DNA from: Muribaculaceae bacterium
GTDB lineage: Bacteria; Bacteroidota; Bacteroidia; Bacteroidales; Muribaculaceae
DNA: 20,619 bases
NCBI GenBank assembly: GCA_902836725.1
Contig: CADFRV010000010.1
Span: 1-20,619, forward strand
Reading direction: 5' to 3'
Under the pieces are notes generated by a model. It saw only the letters and a list, made by a program, of their open reading frames with translations. It was not told the origin of the DNA and made no database searches. Both the position numbers and the translations under genes were made by a program. This document shows, piece after piece, positions 16,915 through 20,619 of the stretch; positions within the stretch are counted from its first letter, which is position 1; each line of letters begins with the position of its first letter.

Positions 16915-19900
16915 ATGAAGAGAGTCATCACAACTGCATTTCTCGCCGCCGCGGTCGCTCTGGGCATTTCCGCACAGGGCACCATAACGCTGACGACATC
17001 AGCGCCGGCGGGCACAAAAGTGAGAATACTACCTAATGTAAAGTCTGTCACCACACCGCTGAGCATAGACTTCGGCAACGGTATCGTGACCAAACACACA
17101 GTCAATCCGTCGTATGGCGCATGGCAACGGTGGATCGAAGGAACCATCGAAGGGGAGAGCATCACCATATCCGGCGATGTGACCGAACTTACCATCAATG
17201 AAGCCGAACTTACCACAGCAAAAGTGGATGGAATGACGAATCTGCGCTCGCTGGACCTTTCAAAAAACAGTATCACAGATTTCACACTCTCAGGCACTAC
17301 CCCGCTGACCATCCTCAACCTTAGCCATAACCACCTGCGCAACAGCACCGTCGAAAACCCAACGCTATCGCTCGAGAACGCCGGAGCTACACTTACCAAT
17401 CTAAATATCAGCGACAACGACGGCCTCATATGCCTCGACATGCGCGATCTCGACGCTCTGCAGTATCTTACAGCTACCGACTGCCCGCAGCTCGGTTCCG
17501 TATTTATCTGCACCCCCGAAGAGAGCCACGACAATCTGCGCGACATCAATCTCAGCAACTGCTCGCTGGCGCATTTCTATCCCATAAGCATGCCTAAGCT
17601 GAGTTCTCTCAATCTCAGCAACAACGTGCTGATGACCACCGACGAGGATGTGGATCCTTTCAAAATGGGCAACTATCCGAAACTACACACCCTCAACCTC
17701 TCGGGAAACACACAGGTCGACAAGGCCGATGTGACCGGCTGCCCCGAACTGGAGTCGTTAAATATCAGCGGATGCGCATTCAAGTCGTTGGATCTCAGCC
17801 ACTGTCCGGAGCTGATCTCACTCAACGCATACGGCAACAAGATCGCAGCACTGAATCTTGACAACAACCGCAATCTCAACACCATTGACCTTACAGGCAA
17901 CCCCATATCGGAACTGGACACACACCTCTTCCCGCAGCTGCGCCGCCTGTACATCTCCGATACGCGCATCTCCCGCCTCGACCTTCTGGAAGCGTATTAC
18001 CTTTCTGAATTCAAGGCAAGGAACACACTCATCGAATTCGTGGACTTCAACGGCGTGCAGCCGTCGAACCTCTCTATCATAGACCTCCGCGACAACAAAC
18101 GCATGACAGGAGAGAGTGTGGACTATACCGTACACACCCTCCCGCAGGCAAAGGCAAGCTACAACCCCGAACCCAACCTGCTTCTCAGCGGATCCAACGG
18201 GGAGACTGCCGACATCAGCTATGCCACAAGCGCAGACATGCTCTGGAAATGCGACATCACCGGCGACGGCACTTCGAGCCATGAGCGCGTGCCTGTGACA
18301 CTTCAGGGCGCCACCGACACCGGCAACAACGTCACCGGAACGCTTGACCGCCTCTACCCCTACTTCGGTGTAAGCCTCGACTATGACCTCGACCGCTATT
18401 CAACCAATGGAGGTGAGTTCCTCATCGCCCAGTGGCAACCCGTATATTTCCAGAAAATAGCGAGCGTAACAGACCAGGCCTATCCCGGTGTGCCGATGCA
18501 CATCTATCCCTACCCCGCCGAGGGGAAACGGTTCCGCAGTGTCACAGTGAACGGAGAGGAGATCTTCAGCCGCTGGTTCATGGTTTCCGGTCCCGCCACC
18601 ATCAAGGTCAATTTCGTAAACGAGGAATCTTCCGTAAAATTCAATACAAACCCGGGGCAGGAACTGTCGTTCATGGTCAACACATTCGACGACAACGGCA
18701 CCATTTATATCGACTGGGGTAACGGAAGCCGTATCCCTGTCGCAGGAATGAACGGATATGTATCCGGTTCCGACGAGCTTAAAGGCGTGCGCATCGACGG
18801 CACCGCTGCCGGCGAGACCGTGACCATATACGGCGATATAGCTGCCCTCGACCTCGCGGGCTACGGCGACGCCGCCGAGATATTCGGCCTCTGGGATAAT
18901 GCTGTGAACACCATTGATCTGACCAACGCCCCCGATCTAAAATATCTCGATCTCCACTGGAATCCCATAACAACCATCGACCTGAGCCAGAACAGCACCC
19001 TCGAACTGCTCGACGTCAGCTACACCGCGCTCAAAGAGCTTGATCTGAGCCACACCCCCAACCTCTTCTGCCTGCGCGCCTACAGCGACGGTTTCGGAGA
19101 CGAGGAGGAGGGCATCGCACAGCTCTCGTCGGTAGATGTAACCGGCCTTCCCTATCTGCAGTATCTTGATGTGAAGGGTAACCGCATAAGCTCAATCGAC
19201 CTTACACACAACGAGATGCTCACATGGGCGTTCCTTAACGACAACATGCTTCAGACTATCGACCTGAGCAACAACAACGATCTCGAGGAACTGAATATCG
19301 GCGAGAACCAGCTCACGGCCATAGACCTCTCCAACAATCCGTTCCTCACAGTACTCAATGTGGACAACAACAAGCTCACATCAGTAGACCTTACAAACAA
19401 TACGCGCCTCAAGGAGCTGAATGTAGCCAAAAACGACATACACACCCTCGACACCTCCATGCTCACCGGCCTGCGCCGCCTGTATATCAACGGTAACAGC
19501 ATGACAGCCTCGGAACTCAACGACCTGTATTATGTGCTCCCGCAGCGCGCACCCGACACCCCCGAGGAGCAGAACCCGGGCGTAGGACAGGTTTCATATA
19601 ACCTTGCAGTAATACAGGGTGGCGACGGCGAAAACGCCAACGACGGCAACCGTGCCGACTCCACCATCGCGGAAGACCGCGGATGGACACCGAGCCATAC
19701 CGGTACCAACGGCGGATGCGATGTGGCGTATCTCGATATGTTCACACACGCCAACGGCACATACGTGGTATCTGACGCGGCAGGCAACATCTATACCCAC
19801 GGATCTAAAGTACCCAAATACGAGCCGCTAACCATCACAGCCACACCGGCAGAAGGATACACTATGGCACACTTCTCGCTCAACGACGAGGCTCCGCGCG

Positions 19901-20199
19901 AAGGCACCACATTTGATATGCCTGGAGTATACACCAAACTTCATGTGGTGTTCAAGCCCACCGACGGCATCGGCTCTGTGGAAGGCACTGCCAACGGCGC
20001 CACTGTCACAGCCGGACGCGGACAGATCGCCATATCGGCTCCGGAAGGCGCCACTGTAGACATCTATTCAACCGACGGACGCCATATCGCCACTCTGCGT
20101 GTGACAGGCTCCGAGGTTGTGGATGTTCCCGCCGCCCTCTACCTTGTACGTGTGGCTACCCCCGCCGGAACCACCGCATCTACCGTAGCGGTACGCTGA
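16915..20199 (+). CDS. Secreted leucine-rich-repeat surface protein with two LRR blocks and sorting-like C-terminus
   Basis: A 1094-residue protein with a signal peptide (MKRVITTAFLAAAVALGISA, cleavage near SAQ at 19-21). It contains two LRR blocks, about 88-395 and 643-880, with repeats of roughly 20-22 residues (LRSLDLSKNSITDF, LESLNISGCAFKSLDLS, LEELNIGENQLTAIDLS, LTVLNVDNNKLTSVDLT). Each block follows a beta cap: IDFGNG ... EGTIEGESITISGDV (51-89) and IDWGNG ... DGTAAGETVTIYGDI (599-642). Each is followed, after a linker, by a bacterial-repeat-like beta domain: MHIYPYPAEGKRFRSVTVNG (528-567) and ITATPAEGYTMAHFSLND (974-1014). The C-terminal domain (about 1030-1094: GATVDIYSTDGRHIATL, PAALYLVRVATPAG) resembles T9SS sorting tails. 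LRR proteins of this kind usually bind proteins or glycans on host or neighbouring cells; the partner here is unknown. It has its own promoter and terminator. Confidence 0.88.
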   Translation: MKRVITTAFLAAAVALGISAQGTITLTTSAPAGTKVRILPNVKSVTTPLSIDFGNGIVTKHTVNPSYGAWQRWIEGTIEGESITISGDVTELTINEAELTTAKVDGMTNLRSLDLSKNSITDFTLSGTTPLTILNLSHNHLRNSTVENPTLSLENAGATLTNLNISDNDGLICLDMRDLDALQYLTATDCPQLGSVFICTPEESHDNLRDINLSNCSLAHFYPISMPKLSSLNLSNNVLMTTDEDVDPFKMGNYPKLHTLNLSGNTQVDKADVTGCPELESLNISGCAFKSLDLSHCPELISLNAYGNKIAALNLDNNRNLNTIDLTGNPISELDTHLFPQLRRLYISDTRISRLDLLEAYYLSEFKARNTLIEFVDFNGVQPSNLSIIDLRDNKRMTGESVDYTVHTLPQAKASYNPEPNLLLSGSNGETADISYATSADMLWKCDITGDGTSSHERVPVTLQGATDTGNNVTGTLDRLYPYFGVSLDYDLDRYSTNGGEFLIAQWQPVYFQKIASVTDQAYPGVPMHIYPYPAEGKRFRSVTVNGEEIFSRWFMVSGPATIKVNFVNEESSVKFNTNPGQELSFMVNTFDDNGTIYIDWGNGSRIPVAGMNGYVSGSDELKGVRIDGTAAGETVTIYGDIAALDLAGYGDAAEIFGLWDNAVNTIDLTNAPDLKYLDLHWNPITTIDLSQNSTLELLDVSYTALKELDLSHTPNLFCLRAYSDGFGDEEEGIAQLSSVDVTGLPYLQYLDVKGNRISSIDLTHNEMLTWAFLNDNMLQTIDLSNNNDLEELNIGENQLTAIDLSNNPFLTVLNVDNNKLTSVDLTNNTRLKELNVAKNDIHTLDTSMLTGLRRLYINGNSMTASELNDLYYVLPQRAPDTPEEQNPGVGQVSYNLAVIQGGDGENANDGNRADSTIAEDRGWTPSHTGTNGGCDVAYLDMFTHANGTYVVSDAAGNIYTHGSKVPKYEPLTITATPAEGYTMAHFSLNDEAPREGTTFDMPGVYTKLHVVFKPTDGIGSVEGTANGATVTAGRGQIAISAPEGATVDIYSTDGRHIATLRVTGSEVVDVPAALYLVRVATPAGTTASTVAVR

Positions 20200-20222
20200 T
20201 CCCCCTAATCCGCCAAAAACAG

Positions 20223-20264
20223 AACGGCGCTGTATCGGGAAATCCCGGCACAGCGCCGTTTTTA
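20223..20264 (+). terminator. Strong intrinsic terminator of the LRR protein gene
   Basis: AACGGCGCTGT (20223-20233) pairs perfectly with ACAGCGCCGTT (20250-20260). An inner GGGA/TCCC extends the stem, and a T run follows (20259-20263). It lies 23 nt after the stop codon. Confidence 0.9.
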
Positions 20265-20619
20265 TATTATGTGTATTGCTGTCCGGTAAAAACGCCTAAG
20301 TCACCAATTGTCCATTGACACGCAATATGTTGAAGCGCTTTTAGACAACATGGGCTTGTCCATCTATACCCTATAGACAATTAACATGCGTTATATTGCC
20401 GGAAATAATACTGTTCCCGCGAGCCGCCGGAGGTGGCGTGTAAAATTTAAGCCCCGCATCGAGCGGGAAATTCGGCCCTTAAGGCCGAAATTTGCCGCGA
20501 AGGTGTGGGATGACCGGATGTAATAATCCGTTCGGGCGTCGGAGATGTCCGCCAAATCCGGAACACAACGTGCATTCTGTTGGAGATAGCCATATATTCA
20601 TCACAAACCTGACGCTTTC
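20265..20619. other. Non-coding, hairpin-rich right end
   Basis: About 355 bases without a convincing gene. The left part has an imperfect inverted repeat (CCGG...AATTGTC at 20283-20312 against GACAATT...CCGG at 20376-20402) around an ATGTTG/CAACAT stem (20327-20332 with 20346-20351). The right part holds five short hairpins in a row: GCCGCC/GGTGGC (20423-20437), CCCGC/GCGGG (20453-20467), TTCGGCC/GGCCGAA (20471-20489), CGGAT/ATCCG (20515-20530) and CGGA/TCCG (20540-20551). Short frames that stay open to the window edge exist on both strands but match nothing I know. It could be a palindromic repeat element, a degraded mobile element or a structured RNA. Confidence 0.35.

Noticed and set aside
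4020..20199. Possible gingipain-like or other protease activity in the adhesin-like proteins
   Set aside because: The jelly rolls resemble gingipain adhesin domains, but I found no cysteine-protease catalytic region or other peptidase motif in any of the five proteins.
20511..20619. Short frame starting at the ATG at 20511 and open to the right edge, and minus-strand frames entering from the edge
   Set aside because: Too short to judge, no promoter or recognisable sequence, and they run through the hairpin cluster. A gene extending beyond the edge cannot be excluded.

Overview
The window looks like chromosomal DNA of a gut Bacteroidales, most likely Muribaculaceae or a close relative. That is inferred from the rpsA N-terminus, from promoters with the Bacteroidetes pattern (-33 TTTG, 19-20 bp, -7 TAnnTTTG), and from five very large secreted proteins that each end in a C-terminal domain resembling the type IX secretion system (T9SS) type A sorting domain. 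No tRNA, rRNA, CRISPR array, transposase or phage gene was seen.

Layout, left to right. The 5' end of rpsA (ribosomal protein S1) leaves the left edge on the minus strand. It is divergent from a 1094-residue secreted multidomain protein (464-3748, +). That gene ends at a strong bidirectional terminator shared with a convergent 1614-residue adhesin-like protein (3822-8666, -). Upstream of the latter on the same strand is a 1153-residue protein with four jelly-roll modules (8797-12258, -). It has a near-consensus promoter and a ~260-nt leader with competing hairpins. Next is a 727-residue secreted protein made of degenerate ~90-residue beta repeats (12760-14943, -), with its own promoter and terminator. 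It is divergent from a sodium:amino-acid symporter of the NSS family (15337-16681, +) that is broken by a single frameshift. Last is a 1094-residue leucine-rich-repeat surface protein (16915-20199, +) built from two copies of a ~500-residue unit, followed by a strong terminator. The final ~355 bp are non-coding and rich in hairpins.

The five large proteins share one plan: signal peptide, beta-rich binding modules (Fn3-like, choice-of-anchor J/cleaved-adhesin jelly rolls, CARDB-like, carboxypeptidase-regulatory-like, LRR), then a 55-70 residue C-terminal sorting-like domain. The simplest reading is a surface or extracellular binding island whose products cross the inner membrane by Sec and, if the host encodes a T9SS, the outer membrane by T9SS. 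No catalytic domain was recognised in any of them, so binding or adhesion is more likely than degradation. Ligands cannot be read from the sequence. The least explained items are the repeat protein at 12760-14943, the duplicated LRR protein, the duplicated split-Fn3/jelly-roll unit in the 1614-residue protein, the structured leader at 12259-12519 and the hairpin cluster at 20423-20551.
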